Part shown: positions 16,819 to 25,940 of the stretch, piece after piece
Layout of the letters: each line of letters begins with the position of its first letter
Position numbering within the stretch: the first letter of the stretch is position 1
From: Planctomycetota bacterium
GTDB lineage: Bacteria > Planctomycetota > Phycisphaerae > Phycisphaerales > SM1A02
Direction of reading: 5' to 3'
NCBI GenBank assembly: GCA_003671055.1
Contig: QWPV01000015.1
Coordinates: forward strand, 1-44,225
Length of the DNA stretch: 44,225 bases
Position numbers and translations under genes: made by a program
The notes under the pieces: model-generated
Databases searched by the model: none
Seen by the model: the letters and a program-made list of their open reading frames with translations, nothing else
What the model was told of the DNA's origin: nothing

Positions 16819-17625
16819 TCATCGAGGCCGGCGACGCGTGCAACCGACGAGCCCACTCAGTCCGAGTAGTGCGAGTGCGCCCGGTGCTGGGACTGCCGCG
16901 AATTCGAAGGTGATATCGAATCGTTCGCCCGCGCCAGCCTCCGACAAGGACAATCGCATGCCTTCCGTGACGAGTAAACCTTGAATCAATTGCGTTGAGC
17001 CTTCGCCACCGCCACCAGAGTCTCCGCCGCCGTTGGACGAACCTGGTCCGCTTGAACCTTCGCCACCGCTTCCGCTTGGAGGAATGCCAATCATGCTGCT
17101 GAAGTCAACGCGCATCGCACCCGACAAGCCCAGCGAGACAAAGTGCGACATGCCTGTATTTGAGTCGCCCACAATCGCATCCGCTGCAGCAAGGCGCGAA
17201 GCGAGCGCTGCTGAACTTTCATTCATGTGTTGGCCGACTGGACCGTTGTACGAGAATGCCATCTGCGCCGACGCATCCGCACCTTGCACAGAGAAGAAGT
17301 CCATGTCTGCGCCGGGGCTCGACGCACCGTACACATTGGTGCCAGTGTCCTGAATCGTGATCGATTTCAGCATCATGCCTGGTGCGGCCGATTGCATCGC
17401 TGCGAAGATGTCGACTTCGATAATCGTGCGCATGCCGGACGAATCCACCGCTGAATTGAAGCATTTGCCGTACGTACCTGTGTAAGAAATCGTCGGGCGC
17501 GCGGGCAGATGCTGCACGCGTCCGAGGTTGACGACTCCAGCATTTGCCGCGCCGGTGAGCGCGACACTCAGGAGTGCTGAGGAGCATGCGAAACGCAAGG
17601 CACGTTGGTTATTCATAGTCTTCAT
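16819..17625 (-). CDS. Secreted PEP-CTERM-like sorting-signal protein
   Basis: Exported protein of 268 residues with no recognised enzymatic domain. A signal peptide spans about residues 1-29 (hydrophobic SALLSVALTGAANAG). The C-terminus is VPAPGALALLGLSGLVG followed by CTRRRPR: a proline motif, a hydrophobic helix and a basic tail, which is the PEP-CTERM layout in its planctomycete VPAPG variant. A Gly/Ser-rich linker lies at about residues 180-210. In the family the tail is recognised by an exosortase and the protein is released or anchored at the surface. The start at 17625 has an AG-rich GAGAAG site upstream; ATG 17616 is possible. It ends 22 bases before gspF, so it may be co-transcribed with the secretion operon or merely adjacent. 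Confidence 0.8.
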   Translation of the reverse strand: MKTMNNQRALRFACSSALLSVALTGAANAGVVNLGRVQHLPARPTISYTGTYGKCFNSAVDSSGMRTIIEVDIFAAMQSAAPGMMLKSITIQDTGTNVYGASSPGADMDFFSVQGADASAQMAFSYNGPVGQHMNESSAALASRLAAADAIVGDSNTGMSHFVSLGLSGAMRVDFSSMIGIPPSGSGGEGSSGPGSSNGGGDSGGGGEGSTQLIQGLLVTEGMRLSLSEAGAGERFDITFEFAAVPAPGALALLGLSGLVGCTRRRPR

Positions 17626-17834
17626 TTGTCTTCTCGCTTCTCTTCTTCGCGCGTCCGAGTCCCCCGAAGGCCTCGGCGCACGCGATGTTTGAACACTTCA
17701 AAATGCCCCAGATTCAGGCGGTTTCAAGCGCTTTGGACGCCGCGCCACGGCACGCAGAACACGCATGCGGAGTACGCCGTCCGTACCGTCTCTGCAGGCG
17801 ATCCAAACGCATGACGGGCGCATTTATCACGCCG

Positions 17835-17840
17835 TACACT
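17835..17840 (+). promoter_or_regulatory. Putative leaderless promoter of the BtuF-like gene
   Basis: TACACT ends seven bases before the ATG at 17848. ATGACG (four of six matches to TTGACA) lies 18 bases upstream of it. The 222-base divergent gap toward the PEP-CTERM-like gene shows nothing else I can name. Confidence 0.5.
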
Positions 17841-17847
17841 CAGAAGA

Positions 17848-18774
17848 ATGCCTTCAAATCCGCGCGTCCTTAGTCTTCTCCCTTCCGCGACGGAAGTGCT
17901 GTGCGCGATAGGCGCTTCGGAACTCCTCGTGGGACGCAGCCACGAGTGCGATTTCCCACCGAGCATTCTCGATCGTCCCACGCTCACCCGCGCGCGCGCA
18001 CTCGGCACGACGAGCGCAGAGATCGATGCGAGCGTTCGAACACTTCTGCAGAGTGGTGCCGAGAGCCTCTATGCAATCGACGAGGAAATGATCCGTGCGC
18101 TTCGACCAGATGTCATCCTCACGCAGAGTCTTTGCGAGGTTTGCTCGATTGACTTGAAAAGTGTGGAGCGGCTTGTAGAAAGTCTTCCGCACAAACCGCA
18201 GATCATCAGCCTCAATCCGATGAGTGTCTTCGATGTGTTTGACGACATCCTGCGCGTCGGCGAAGCAGTCGATCGCCACGCGCTTGCCGAGGCTGCGATG
18301 GTGAAACTGCGCGACGAGTACTGGAGCGCGATCGACTTTGTGAATCCGTATGTCCCCGGACCTGAAGTCCTCTTTCTCGAATGGATGGATCCGATCTTTG
18401 TCGGTGGACACTGGACGCCGCAACTCATCGAAACGGCGGGCGGTCGTCATGCACTGAATCTCGCGGGCGCGAAGAGTCGGCAGGTCGCGCCCGAAGATGT
18501 GCTCGAGTCGATGCCGAGCCGCATCATCATCGCGCCTTGTGGGCTGAGTATCGATCGCATTCGCGAGGAACTCGATGTCCTCACAAAAACACGCTGGTGG
18601 CCGCTCCTTCCTGCTGTTCTCGACTCGAATCCGCAGAACATCGTGCTCGTCGACGGCAATCAAATGTTCAATCGCCCCGGACCGCGCCTTGTGGATGCAT
18701 TTCGCTTTCTCGTTGGATGGCTGAACAATCGTCAGGAATTGATTCCGAAAAATTTTCCTTTCGAAGTGCTCTGA
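17848..18774 (+). CDS. BtuF-like cobalamin-binding protein without signal peptide
   Basis: Protein of 308 residues of the periplasmic-binding-protein fold with a helical backbone (BtuF/FepB-like). The opening RVLSLLPSATEVLCAIGASE, followed by GRSHECDFP, is typical of proteins annotated as cobalamin-binding. Later it has RPDVILTQSLCEVC, FLEWMDPIFVGGHWTPQL and a C-terminal NQMFNRPGPRLVDA. There is no signal peptide or lipobox, so as written it is cytoplasmic and cannot be an ordinary ABC-transporter binding protein; no permease or ATPase gene is nearby. The vitamin is inferred from family, not from visible ligand residues. It lies 41 bases upstream of clpB on the same strand. Confidence 0.8.
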   Translation: MPSNPRVLSLLPSATEVLCAIGASELLVGRSHECDFPPSILDRPTLTRARALGTTSAEIDASVRTLLQSGAESLYAIDEEMIRALRPDVILTQSLCEVCSIDLKSVERLVESLPHKPQIISLNPMSVFDVFDDILRVGEAVDRHALAEAAMVKLRDEYWSAIDFVNPYVPGPEVLFLEWMDPIFVGGHWTPQLIETAGGRHALNLAGAKSRQVAPEDVLESMPSRIIIAPCGLSIDRIREELDVLTKTRWWPLLPAVLDSNPQNIVLVDGNQMFNRPGPRLVDAFRFLVGWLNNRQELIPKNFPFEVL

Positions 18775-18778
18775 GCTC

Positions 18779-18784
18779 TACGCT
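18779..18784 (+). promoter_or_regulatory. clpB: Possible -10 element of clpB
   Basis: TACGCT lies 31 bases before the clpB ATG, giving a short leader that contains the strong AGGGAGG ribosome binding site at 18801-18807. No CIRCE-type inverted repeat is seen. Read-through from the upstream gene is also possible. Confidence 0.3.
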
Positions 18785-18815
18785 TCTCACATCAACTCTG
18801 AGGGAGGATCTCACT

Positions 18816-21452
18816 ATGCGCATCGATCAATTCACCACGCAAGCTCAATCCGCAGTGCTTGAAGCACAAACTCTCGCAACGACGGAGAAGCATGCGGAGG
18901 TGCAGCCGATCCATCTGCTCACCGTCATGCTCGCAAGCAAGCAAGGCACCACGAGCAGCGTGCTCGGTCGTGCAGGCACCGACGCGACTCGGTTACTCGA
19001 TGTCGCGCGCGCAGAATTACGCCGACTTCCCAAAGTCTCGAGCACAAGCCAAGTTGGTATCTCGCGCGAACTCAACGAGGTCTTCCTCAAAGCAGAAGCT
19101 GAAGCAAAGCGCATGAAGGATGCGTTTGTCTCGAGCGAACATCTACTGCTTGCGTGTGCGGATGTGAAAAGCAGCGCAAAGGAAGTGCTCTCGACTGTGG
19201 GCCTCGATCGCGCGCAAATTCTCGCGAGCGTGGAAGCGATCCGCAAAGCATCGGGCGTTACGCAAATCAATGATCAGAACGCTGAAGATACCTACGAAGC
19301 ACTGAAGAAGTATGGGATCGATCTTGTGGAGAAAGCCCAGCAAGGCAAGATTGATCCAGTCATCGGACGCGATGAGGAAATCCGCCGCTGCATGCAAGTG
19401 CTTTCCCGTCGCACGAAAAACAATCCCGTGCTCATCGGCGAGCCAGGCGTTGGAAAGACGGCGATTGCTGAAGGACTCGCGACACGCATCGTCAACGGCG
19501 ATTGTCCCGAATCCATGCGCGATGCTCGGATCATCGCGCTTGATGTCGGCCAGTTGCTCGCGGGCGCGAAGTACCGCGGCGAGTTCGAAGAGCGATTAAA
19601 GGCCGTGCTTCGCGAGGTTGCGTCAAGCGACGGGCGCATCATTCTCTTCATCGATGAGTTGCACACCATCGTTGGCGCAGGCGCGAGCGAAGGCGCTGTC
19701 GGCGCAGGGCAACTCCTTAAACCTGCACTCGCGCGCGGAGAATTGCGCTGTATCGGCGCGACGACGCTTGACGAGTATCGCAAACACGTCGAGAAAGACG
19801 CCGCCTTCGAGCGCAGATTCCAACCCGTGAAAGTGGGCGAGCCTTCCGTCGAAGACACGATTGCGATTTTGCGTGGGCTCAAGGGTCGATACGAAGCACA
19901 CCACGGCATTCGCATTCAGGATGGCGCCATCATTTCCGCTGCGACGCTTTCGCATCGATACATCACCGAACGATTTCTTCCAGACAAGGCCATCGACCTT
20001 CTCGATGAAGCTGCATCTCGACTTCGCATCGAGAACGACTCGATGCCCGTGGAGCTTGACGAGGTGCGTCGCCGCATCATGCAACTTGAGATCGAGCGCG
20101 AAGCACTCAAACTCGAGAAGGATCCGGAGTCGAAGAAGCGATTGCTCGCCCTTGAAAGTGAACTTGCGACGCACAGTGAGATGAATCGCGCGCTGACCGC
20201 TCGCTGGGAGTTGGAGAAGAAGGAACTCGACGCGATCAAGGCGGTGCGCAACGAGATCGAACGCAAGCACACCGAACTCGAACAAGCCAAACGCCGCGCC
20301 GATCTTGCGACTGCCTCGCGCATCCAGTACGGCGATCTGCGTGATCTTGAACAGCGACTACAACTTGCGGAGTCAGCGTTGCGCGCGCAGCAGTCCACGG
20401 GCACTGCGCTTGTGAAAGAAGAAGTTGATAGCGAGCAGATTGCTGAAGTCGTCGCGAAATGGACGGGTATTCCCGTCACGAAACTTCTTGAGAGCGAGCG
20501 CGAGAAGTTGCTGCACATGGAGAGCGAACTCCAGACGCGTGTGGTTGGTCAGCGTGAAGCGTGCTCCTCAGTGAGTGAAGCGGTGCGCCGCAATCGCGCG
20601 GGACTCGGGGAACCGCATCGACCCATCGGCTCGTTTCTGTTCCTCGGTCCCACCGGCGTGGGCAAGACGGAGTTATGCAAGGCGCTCGCAGAGTTTCTCT
20701 TTGATACGCAAGACGCAATCGTGCGCATCGACGGCAGTGAATACATGGAGCAACACTCGGTGGCGCGCTTGATTGGCTCGCCTCCAGGCTATGTCGGTCA
20801 CGATGAAGGCGGACAACTCACCGAAGCTGTGCGCCGACGCCCGTACTGCGTCGTGCTCTTTGATGAGATGGAAAAAGCGCATCCCGATGTCGCGAACATC
20901 TTGCTGCAACTTCTCGATGACGGGCGGCTTACCGATGGGCAAGGTCGAACGATCGACTTTACGAACTCCATCGTCGTGATGACCTCAAACATTGGATCGC
21001 ACGCAATTCTCGAAATGAGCGAGAAAGGCGAAGACGAGTCGATCATCGAAGCGCATGTTCGCCACTTGTTGAAGAAGAGCCTTCGTCCCGAGCTCATCAA
21101 TCGCATCGACGACATCGTGATATTTCACGCGCTCACGCGCGAGCAACTTGGCTCCATCGCGGAGATTCAGCTGGGCAATCTTCGCCGCCGATTGAATGCT
21201 CGCGGCATGCAACTCGGCGTCTCGCAAGCCGCTTCGCTCGCACTTGCCAGCGAAGGCTACGACCCGCAATTCGGCGCTCGACCGCTCAAGCGCGTCATTC
21301 AACAACGGATCGAGAATCCCCTCGCGAGCAAAATCCTGTCTGGAGAATTCGCCGACGGCGATACGGTGAAGGTCGACTACCAAGGCAAGAGCTTCACCTT
21401 CACGAAGGCCATAGTGCACGCGCCGGAAGCAGACGCCAAATCACTTCTCTAG
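18816..21452 (+). CDS. clpB: ClpB disaggregase (Hsp100)
   Basis: Cytoplasmic AAA+ chaperone of 878 residues that threads aggregated protein through a hexameric pore together with DnaK. In order: Clp N-domain (1-145); AAA1 with Walker [14 protein letters not shown] near residue 208, Walker [12 protein letters not shown] and FERRFQPV; a coiled M-domain (about 400-530) with many Glu/Lys heptads; AAA2 with [14 protein letters not shown] near 611 and [14 protein letters not shown]; and a C-terminal Clp D2-small domain with [14 protein letters not shown]. The M-domain distinguishes it from ClpA and its length is normal for ClpB. ATG 18816 is fixed by AGGGAGG eight bases upstream; the frame is open further upstream but not conserved-looking. 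Confidence 0.97.
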   Translation: MRIDQFTTQAQSAVLEAQTLATTEKHAEVQPIHLLTVMLASKQGTTSSVLGRAGTDATRLLDVARAELRRLPKVSSTSQVGISRELNEVFLKAEAEAKRMKDAFVSSEHLLLACADVKSSAKEVLSTVGLDRAQILASVEAIRKASGVTQINDQNAEDTYEALKKYGIDLVEKAQQGKIDPVIGRDEEIRRCMQVLSRRTKNNPVLIGEPGVGKTAIAEGLATRIVNGDCPESMRDARIIALDVGQLLAGAKYRGEFEERLKAVLREVASSDGRIILFIDELHTIVGAGASEGAVGAGQLLKPALARGELRCIGATTLDEYRKHVEKDAAFERRFQPVKVGEPSVEDTIAILRGLKGRYEAHHGIRIQDGAIISAATLSHRYITERFLPDKAIDLLDEAASRLRIENDSMPVELDEVRRRIMQLEIEREALKLEKDPESKKRLLALESELATHSEMNRALTARWELEKKELDAIKAVRNEIERKHTELEQAKRRADLATASRIQYGDLRDLEQRLQLAESALRAQQSTGTALVKEEVDSEQIAEVVAKWTGIPVTKLLESEREKLLHMESELQTRVVGQREACSSVSEAVRRNRAGLGEPHRPIGSFLFLGPTGVGKTELCKALAEFLFDTQDAIVRIDGSEYMEQHSVARLIGSPPGYVGHDEGGQLTEAVRRRPYCVVLFDEMEKAHPDVANILLQLLDDGRLTDGQGRTIDFTNSIVVMTSNIGSHAILEMSEKGEDESIIEAHVRHLLKKSLRPELINRIDDIVIFHALTREQLGSIAEIQLGNLRRRLNARGMQLGVSQAASLALASEGYDPQFGARPLKRVIQQRIENPLASKILSGEFADGDTVKVDYQGKSFTFTKAIVHAPEADAKSLL

Positions 21453-21542
21453 TTGATCGAGGATCTGCTGAAGTTCCGTGCACTGCAACGCGTTCTCGCC
21501 CAGGTTGGCAGCGCAAGCAAGGAATCCACAAACCCAGGGGCG

Positions 21543-23495
21543 GTGTTCATCGCACAGCAACGTAACGATGATTGCGCGTTGCAACCCTTGGGCTACGCTG
21601 CACGCTTGCTCGCGTGGATTTGCACCGTCTTCATTCCGTCTCAGCGCGCCTCGTTCGCGCAGAATGCAATTGCGATCATTGCGGTCGCGTGCTGCACGCT
21701 GTTGTGGGGAACGCGCGCGATTCCTGTGACGGATCGTGATGAGCCGCGCTTTGCGCAAGCATCGCGACAGATGCTTGAGAGCGAAACGCTTGCGGGATGG
21801 GTCATTCCGCGCGTGGGTGAGGAGATTCGGCTGAAGAAGCCGCCGCTCATTTACTGGGCGCAAGCTGGAACTGTTGCTGCTGCCACTGCGGGCAACACTG
21901 CGCACGATTCGATTTGGATGTATCGACTGACCAGCGTGATCGCGGCAACGCTTGCAGCTCTCGCAACATGTTGGATCGGACGCGCGATGTTCGCGGGAAG
22001 CGTGGGACTTCTCGCAGGTTTGCTCTTGGTCGTCTCCCCAGTAGTGGTGATGGATTGCCACATGGCTCGCGCGGATGAACTGCTTCTCGCGATGACGACG
22101 ATCGCGATGGCGTTTCTCTGGTGGCTCTGGAGTCGGCATCGCGAGGATCGCAAGAGTGGTGTTGCGACGGGCGGGCTCCCGCTTCTTCCTTGCATTGGTT
22201 TATGGATATTCATCGCATTGGGCGTGCTCACGAAGGGACCGATCACGCCGTTTGTCGCTGGAACCGCGGTGATTGCTGTTGCAGTTGCGCGACGCGAATG
22301 GCGATTCATTCTTCGCATTCGACCCTTCACCGGCGCGCTTGTGCTGTTGATCGTCGCCCTGCCGTGGTTGTGGCTTGCGGTGCGCGAAGTGGGATTCGAC
22401 ACACTGCGCGCCGCGTTTGAGCGCGAAGTTTTGAATCGCGCGAGCGAAGGCGCTGAAGGTCACGCGTTTCCACCGGGCTACTACCTCGTCACACTCGTCG
22501 TGTTCTTCTTTCCTGGCTCACTGCTCGTCGCGCTCGCGTTCGGTCGACTCTTCACGCGCGCGTTCACGATTCCCAACGCTGCCGCGCACAGTTTGAGTTT
22601 CGTGACGCGCACGCGGATGCGACTCTTCTCCGTGACGGGTTGCAACGCCGAAATCTTTCTCCTCGCATGGTGTGTGCCGACATGGCTGGCATTCGAACTC
22701 ATCATGACGAAGCTTCCGCACTACATTCTTCCGATCTACCCCGCGATCGCACTCTTCACCGCGCGCGCGATCATTGGCGGCGTGCGCTCGCTGCCGACGA
22801 AAGTGAACGCGATGGATCGCTTTGGATTTGGGGCATGGCTTGTGGTGGGTCTGTGCTTGCTGCTCGCAGGACCAGCACTTTTTCTCGTGCTGCAAGCACG
22901 CGGCTTCACGACGTTCAATGCGCCTTCGTGGCCGTTGCTGCACGCGGGAACACCTGGACTGTTCGCCATCGCGTCGCTCGCAACTGCGCTTGCTGGAGCA
23001 CTCATGATGTTCGCGTGGAAGATGGCGCGCGACGGCGCGTTCGTCCGCAGCATGCAATACGCGATTCCCGCGACGGTGCTCACGGAGATGGCGTTGCTCG
23101 GCGTGTGGTTACCGCAGACGACATGGATCTGGAACACGCCGCGCGTGGTTGGCATGATGGTGCAGGATTCAAAACGCACACCGAGCGATGTTGATTTCCC
23201 ACGTCTCGGCGCGATTGGATACATCGAAGACAGCCTCATCTTCACAACACGCAATCGACTCGATCGACTCCATGAGGCAGATCTCGGCGCATGGATGACA
23301 GCGAATCATGGCGCGTATCTCTTCGTGCCGAGTGCGATGAGTGTTTCGCTCAGTAACACTGCGACACAATCCGCGTGTGCACTTCGCGAAGTGGGAAAGC
23401 AACGAGGATTCAACTACGCCAACGGTGACGATGTAGAACAAACGCTCTATCACGTCACGCAATTGCTTGAAGCAGCGCCGCGCCCGCAACCATAA
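21543..23495 (+). CDS. Family 39 glycosyltransferase (ArnT/PMT-like), membrane protein
   Basis: Integral membrane glycosyltransferase that would transfer a sugar from a lipid-linked donor on the periplasmic face. The hallmark is the first loop after transmembrane helix 1: IPVTDRDEPRFAQASRQML, with the catalytic-type Asp-Glu, followed by LKKPPLIYWAQ. About ten further hydrophobic segments follow, including VGLLAGLLLVVSPVVVMD and CLLLAGPALFLVLQARG, and a soluble C-terminal part. A second signature, TKLPHYILPIYPAIAL, matches the family. The start is uncertain: GTG 21543 is my choice, but the frame is open back to a TTG at 21453 directly after the clpB stop. The acceptor is unknown. Its end overlaps the convergent GAF gene by 41 bases. 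Confidence 0.83.
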   Translation: MFIAQQRNDDCALQPLGYAARLLAWICTVFIPSQRASFAQNAIAIIAVACCTLLWGTRAIPVTDRDEPRFAQASRQMLESETLAGWVIPRVGEEIRLKKPPLIYWAQAGTVAAATAGNTAHDSIWMYRLTSVIAATLAALATCWIGRAMFAGSVGLLAGLLLVVSPVVVMDCHMARADELLLAMTTIAMAFLWWLWSRHREDRKSGVATGGLPLLPCIGLWIFIALGVLTKGPITPFVAGTAVIAVAVARREWRFILRIRPFTGALVLLIVALPWLWLAVREVGFDTLRAAFEREVLNRASEGAEGHAFPPGYYLVTLVVFFFPGSLLVALAFGRLFTRAFTIPNAAAHSLSFVTRTRMRLFSVTGCNAEIFLLAWCVPTWLAFELIMTKLPHYILPIYPAIALFTARAIIGGVRSLPTKVNAMDRFGFGAWLVVGLCLLLAGPALFLVLQARGFTTFNAPSWPLLHAGTPGLFAIASLATALAGALMMFAWKMARDGAFVRSMQYAIPATVLTEMALLGVWLPQTTWIWNTPRVVGMMVQDSKRTPSDVDFPRLGAIGYIEDSLIFTTRNRLDRLHEADLGAWMTANHGAYLFVPSAMSVSLSNTATQSACALREVGKQRGFNYANGDDVEQTLYHVTQLLEAAPRPQP

Positions 23496-23889
23496 GGCGC
23501 GCCTCTTCGTCCTTCGTGAATACGCGCTCCGCTCGACAACCAACGCCGAGCGTTCCGCGCACACTTCCATCCGCACTCAGCAGTGGCACGCACACGCTTC
23601 CACCGAGTCCAGTCGCTTTCGCGCTAGGACTAATGTCGCCCGTGGAATCTGTTTGCAAGTTGCACGTCGACACTGGTTGCTTCCGTTCTGCAGCGAGTCC
23701 CGCCATGCCCTTTCCAACGGGCACGATGCGCACGATGTCGAGAACACTCGCGGGGATTCCAGAAGCTGCGCGCAAGTGCAAAGCGCCGTCGGACGCAACG
23801 GCGTGCAGTGTGCCGCTCTCGCATGCGAATGCCGTGAGCAGTGCGCCAAGTGCATCGTTGGTTGAAGAGTTTCCGTGCGATGGTTGCAT
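23455..23889 (-). CDS. Small GAF-domain protein
   Basis: Stand-alone GAF domain of 144 residues. The pattern is clear: an N-terminal helix (ALGALLTAFACESGTLH), then LHLRAASGIP, the central IVPVGKGMAGLAAERKQPV segment, CNLQTDSTGDI, SVCVPLLSADGSVRGTLGVG and a final helix. GAF domains bind small ligands such as cyclic nucleotides or sense redox state; no output domain is attached, so it probably acts through a partner. Two Cys residues in the central region (CNLQ, VCVP) are visible, but I cannot say they are functional. It has its own TAGCAT element six bases before the ATG and overlaps the convergent glycosyltransferase gene at its 3' end. Confidence 0.85.
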   Translation of the reverse strand: MQPSHGNSSTNDALGALLTAFACESGTLHAVASDGALHLRAASGIPASVLDIVRIVPVGKGMAGLAAERKQPVSTCNLQTDSTGDISPSAKATGLGGSVCVPLLSADGSVRGTLGVGCRAERVFTKDEEARLMVAGAALLQAIA

Positions 23890-23895
23890 GCGTGC

Positions 23896-23901
23896 ATGCT
23901 A
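23896..23901 (-). promoter_or_regulatory. Putative leaderless -10 element of the GAF gene
   Basis: TAGCAT on the minus strand is six bases from the ATG at 23889, with no ribosome binding site between. It lies in the 19-base gap after the NagB-LmbE gene. Confidence 0.45.
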
Positions 23902-23908
23902 CGAGAAC

Positions 23909-25900
23909 TTAATCAAGCGGACGACCATCCCAGCGCACGAACGCTTCGATCGCTTCATACTCAGGGAGGCCAAGTCGGTCGTACGCAGCGGCGGTCGATG
24001 CGTTTCGCTGCTCCGCACGCTCCCAGAATTCGCGCGCATCAGCGCCAGGGAACAACGCACGATCCTTCTGCGATTGATGCTTGAAGATCGCTGTGCGCTT
24101 GCGAGCAACCTCTTCAGGTGAAAGCGGAACCGCCATTTCGATTTGTTCGATGTCCCACTCTTGCCACGCGCCTCGATAGAGCCACGTTGCGCAGTCGGCT
24201 ATCCACGGATCTTGCGCACACTCATGCAGTGCTTTGAAAATCGCGCACAAGCACACGCGATGCGTGCCATGCGGATCACTCAAGTCACCCGCGGCGTAGA
24301 CCTGATGCGGTCGAATCGAGCGGAGCAAATCGGCGGTGAGGCGAATGTCCTCCGTGCCAAGCGGCTTCTTGCGCACGCGTCCTGTTTCATAGAACGGCAA
24401 GTCGAGAAAGTGCAGTCGTTCTTCGAGCACGCCGGAGTAGATACCTGCAGCCTTTGCTTCTCCGCGCCGAATCAAGCCTTTCAATTTCTGCACTTCAATC
24501 GCGTCCACTTCGCCAGGACGCTTCGCGCGCAGCAACCGCGCAATCTCGTGTTCCATCTTTGCAACGCGTGCCCCGTCGAAGCCAAAGGTCGCTGCGAAGT
24601 CAGAGGCAAAGTCGAGAAAGCGCAAGGCTTCTGCATCGAAGACCGCGATGTTGCCGGACGTCTGATACGCAACATGCACCTCGTGGCCTTGATCGACAAG
24701 TCGAATGAGCGTGCCGCCCATCGAGATCACATCGTCATCAGGGTGCGGCGAAAAGATCAGCACGCGCTTCGGAAAAATGTCGTCGCCGGGTCGATCGATG
24801 TCGCCGGACTGTTTGCGCGCTTCAGGTTTTCCGCCTGGCCAACCTGTGATGGATCGCTGCATCATGCGGAAGACTTGAATGTTCAAGTCATACGCTTTTC
24901 CGCGGCTTGCAAGCAAATCCTGCAGATGGTTCTCGTTGTAATCCTCAGCAGTCAACTTCAAGATCGGCTTCTGACACTTGCCCGCAAGCCACACAACTGC
25001 CTTGCGAATCATGCGCTCATCCCAGTGAACGCTGCTTGATTCCCAAGGACATTTGCAACGATGCAATTCCGCAGCAGCCGCGAGATCGAGATACATCTGC
25101 GCGTTGGGGTGTTCTTGAAGAAAACTCGCAGCGACCGCGTTCGTGATTGGTCCTTCCACTGCACGCGCAACCACCGGCGCTTTGCCTTCGCCGAACGCGA
25201 TCAAGATGATTCGTCGTGCATCAAGAATGCTTCCCACACCCATCGTGATCGCGCGAAGCGGCACATGCTCTTCGCCGAAGAAGTCGCTCGCTGCGTCCTT
25301 CTTCGTCACGCTGTCAAGCGCGATGAGTCGCGTGCGACTCGCTTTGGAGGAACCTGGTTCGTTGAAGCCGATGTGGCCAGTGCGCCCAACACCGAGGAGT
25401 TGGAGGTCAACGCCTCCAGCATCGCGAATCATCTGCTCGTATCGATCGCAGAACGCGCGCACATCATTGGTCGGCACGGTGCCATCCGGAATGTGCACGT
25501 TCGCAAGATCAATGTCGATGTGATCGAACAGATGCTCGCGCATGAAACGGTGGTAGCTCTGCAACTCATGCGGCTGCATCGGCCAGTATTCGTCGAGGTT
25601 GAAGGTGACAACATTGCGAAACGAGAGCTGTTCGTCGCGATGCATGCGCACGAGTTCGTCGTACACGGCGGTGGGCGTCGATCCCGTTGCCAACCCGAGC
25701 ACGCACTGTGTTCCTGCGGCTTGCTTCACACGAATGAGCGCGGCGATCTCCTGCGCAACGCGCACACTGACTTCTTGGGCGCGTTCATAAATGACGGTCG
25801 CGATTCGCTCGGATGCTGAAGGGCGTTGCCAATGTACGGCCTTCGAGTTCAAATTCGAGGTCGATGTGGATTGACTCTGCTCAGCAAGATCGATCTGCAT
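23909..25900 (-). CDS. NagB-LmbE fusion: glucosamine-6-phosphate deaminase-like plus PIG-L deacetylase-like
   Basis: Two-domain cytoplasmic protein of 663 residues. The first half is NagB-like: GLATGSTPTAVYDEL phosphate loop, VTFNLDEYW with the catalytic Asp, LGVGRTGHIGFNEPGSS and ITMGVGSILDARRI. The second half, from about residue 375, is a PIG-L/LmbE deacetylase: FSPHPDDDVISMGGTL with the zinc-binding HPDD motif, and DPHGTHRVC carrying the distal His. In the known families these convert glucosamine-6-phosphate to fructose-6-phosphate and remove N-acetyl groups, so the fusion could handle N-acetylated amino sugars in sequence. The same fusion is known from other bacteria, notably Bacteroidetes. 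ATG 25900 is preferred because of a TAGCGT element upstream; a GTG at 25921 is possible. Confidence 0.9.
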   Translation of the reverse strand: MQIDLAEQSQSTSTSNLNSKAVHWQRPSASERIATVIYERAQEVSVRVAQEIAALIRVKQAAGTQCVLGLATGSTPTAVYDELVRMHRDEQLSFRNVVTFNLDEYWPMQPHELQSYHRFMREHLFDHIDIDLANVHIPDGTVPTNDVRAFCDRYEQMIRDAGGVDLQLLGVGRTGHIGFNEPGSSKASRTRLIALDSVTKKDAASDFFGEEHVPLRAITMGVGSILDARRIILIAFGEGKAPVVARAVEGPITNAVAASFLQEHPNAQMYLDLAAAAELHRCKCPWESSSVHWDERMIRKAVVWLAGKCQKPILKLTAEDYNENHLQDLLASRGKAYDLNIQVFRMMQRSITGWPGGKPEARKQSGDIDRPGDDIFPKRVLIFSPHPDDDVISMGGTLIRLVDQGHEVHVAYQTSGNIAVFDAEALRFLDFASDFAATFGFDGARVAKMEHEIARLLRAKRPGEVDAIEVQKLKGLIRRGEAKAAGIYSGVLEERLHFLDLPFYETGRVRKKPLGTEDIRLTADLLRSIRPHQVYAAGDLSDPHGTHRVCLCAIFKALHECAQDPWIADCATWLYRGAWQEWDIEQIEMAVPLSPEEVARKRTAIFKHQSQKDRALFPGADAREFWERAEQRNASTAAAYDRLGLPEYEAIEAFVRWDGRPLD

Positions 25901-25908
25901 AACGATCG

Positions 25909-25914
25909 ACGCTA
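25909..25914 (-). promoter_or_regulatory. Putative leaderless -10 element of the NagB-LmbE gene
   Basis: TAGCGT on the minus strand lies eight bases before the ATG at 25900, just after the aroC stop (25941). No Shine-Dalgarno sequence fits the remaining space. Confidence 0.4.
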
Positions 25915-25940
25915 TCGCCACGCCTCGCAGAAGGCAAGTC

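Noticed and set aside
17626-17847. 222-base divergent gap examined for an RNA gene or riboswitch, in particular a cobalamin riboswitch before the BtuF-like gene
   Set aside because: No B12-box-like sequence or clear stem set was found by eye, and the promoter position next to the ATG leaves no leader for a riboswitch.
24143-25039. Plus-strand open frame of 298 codons
   Set aside because: It is a shadow of the NagB-LmbE fusion gene.
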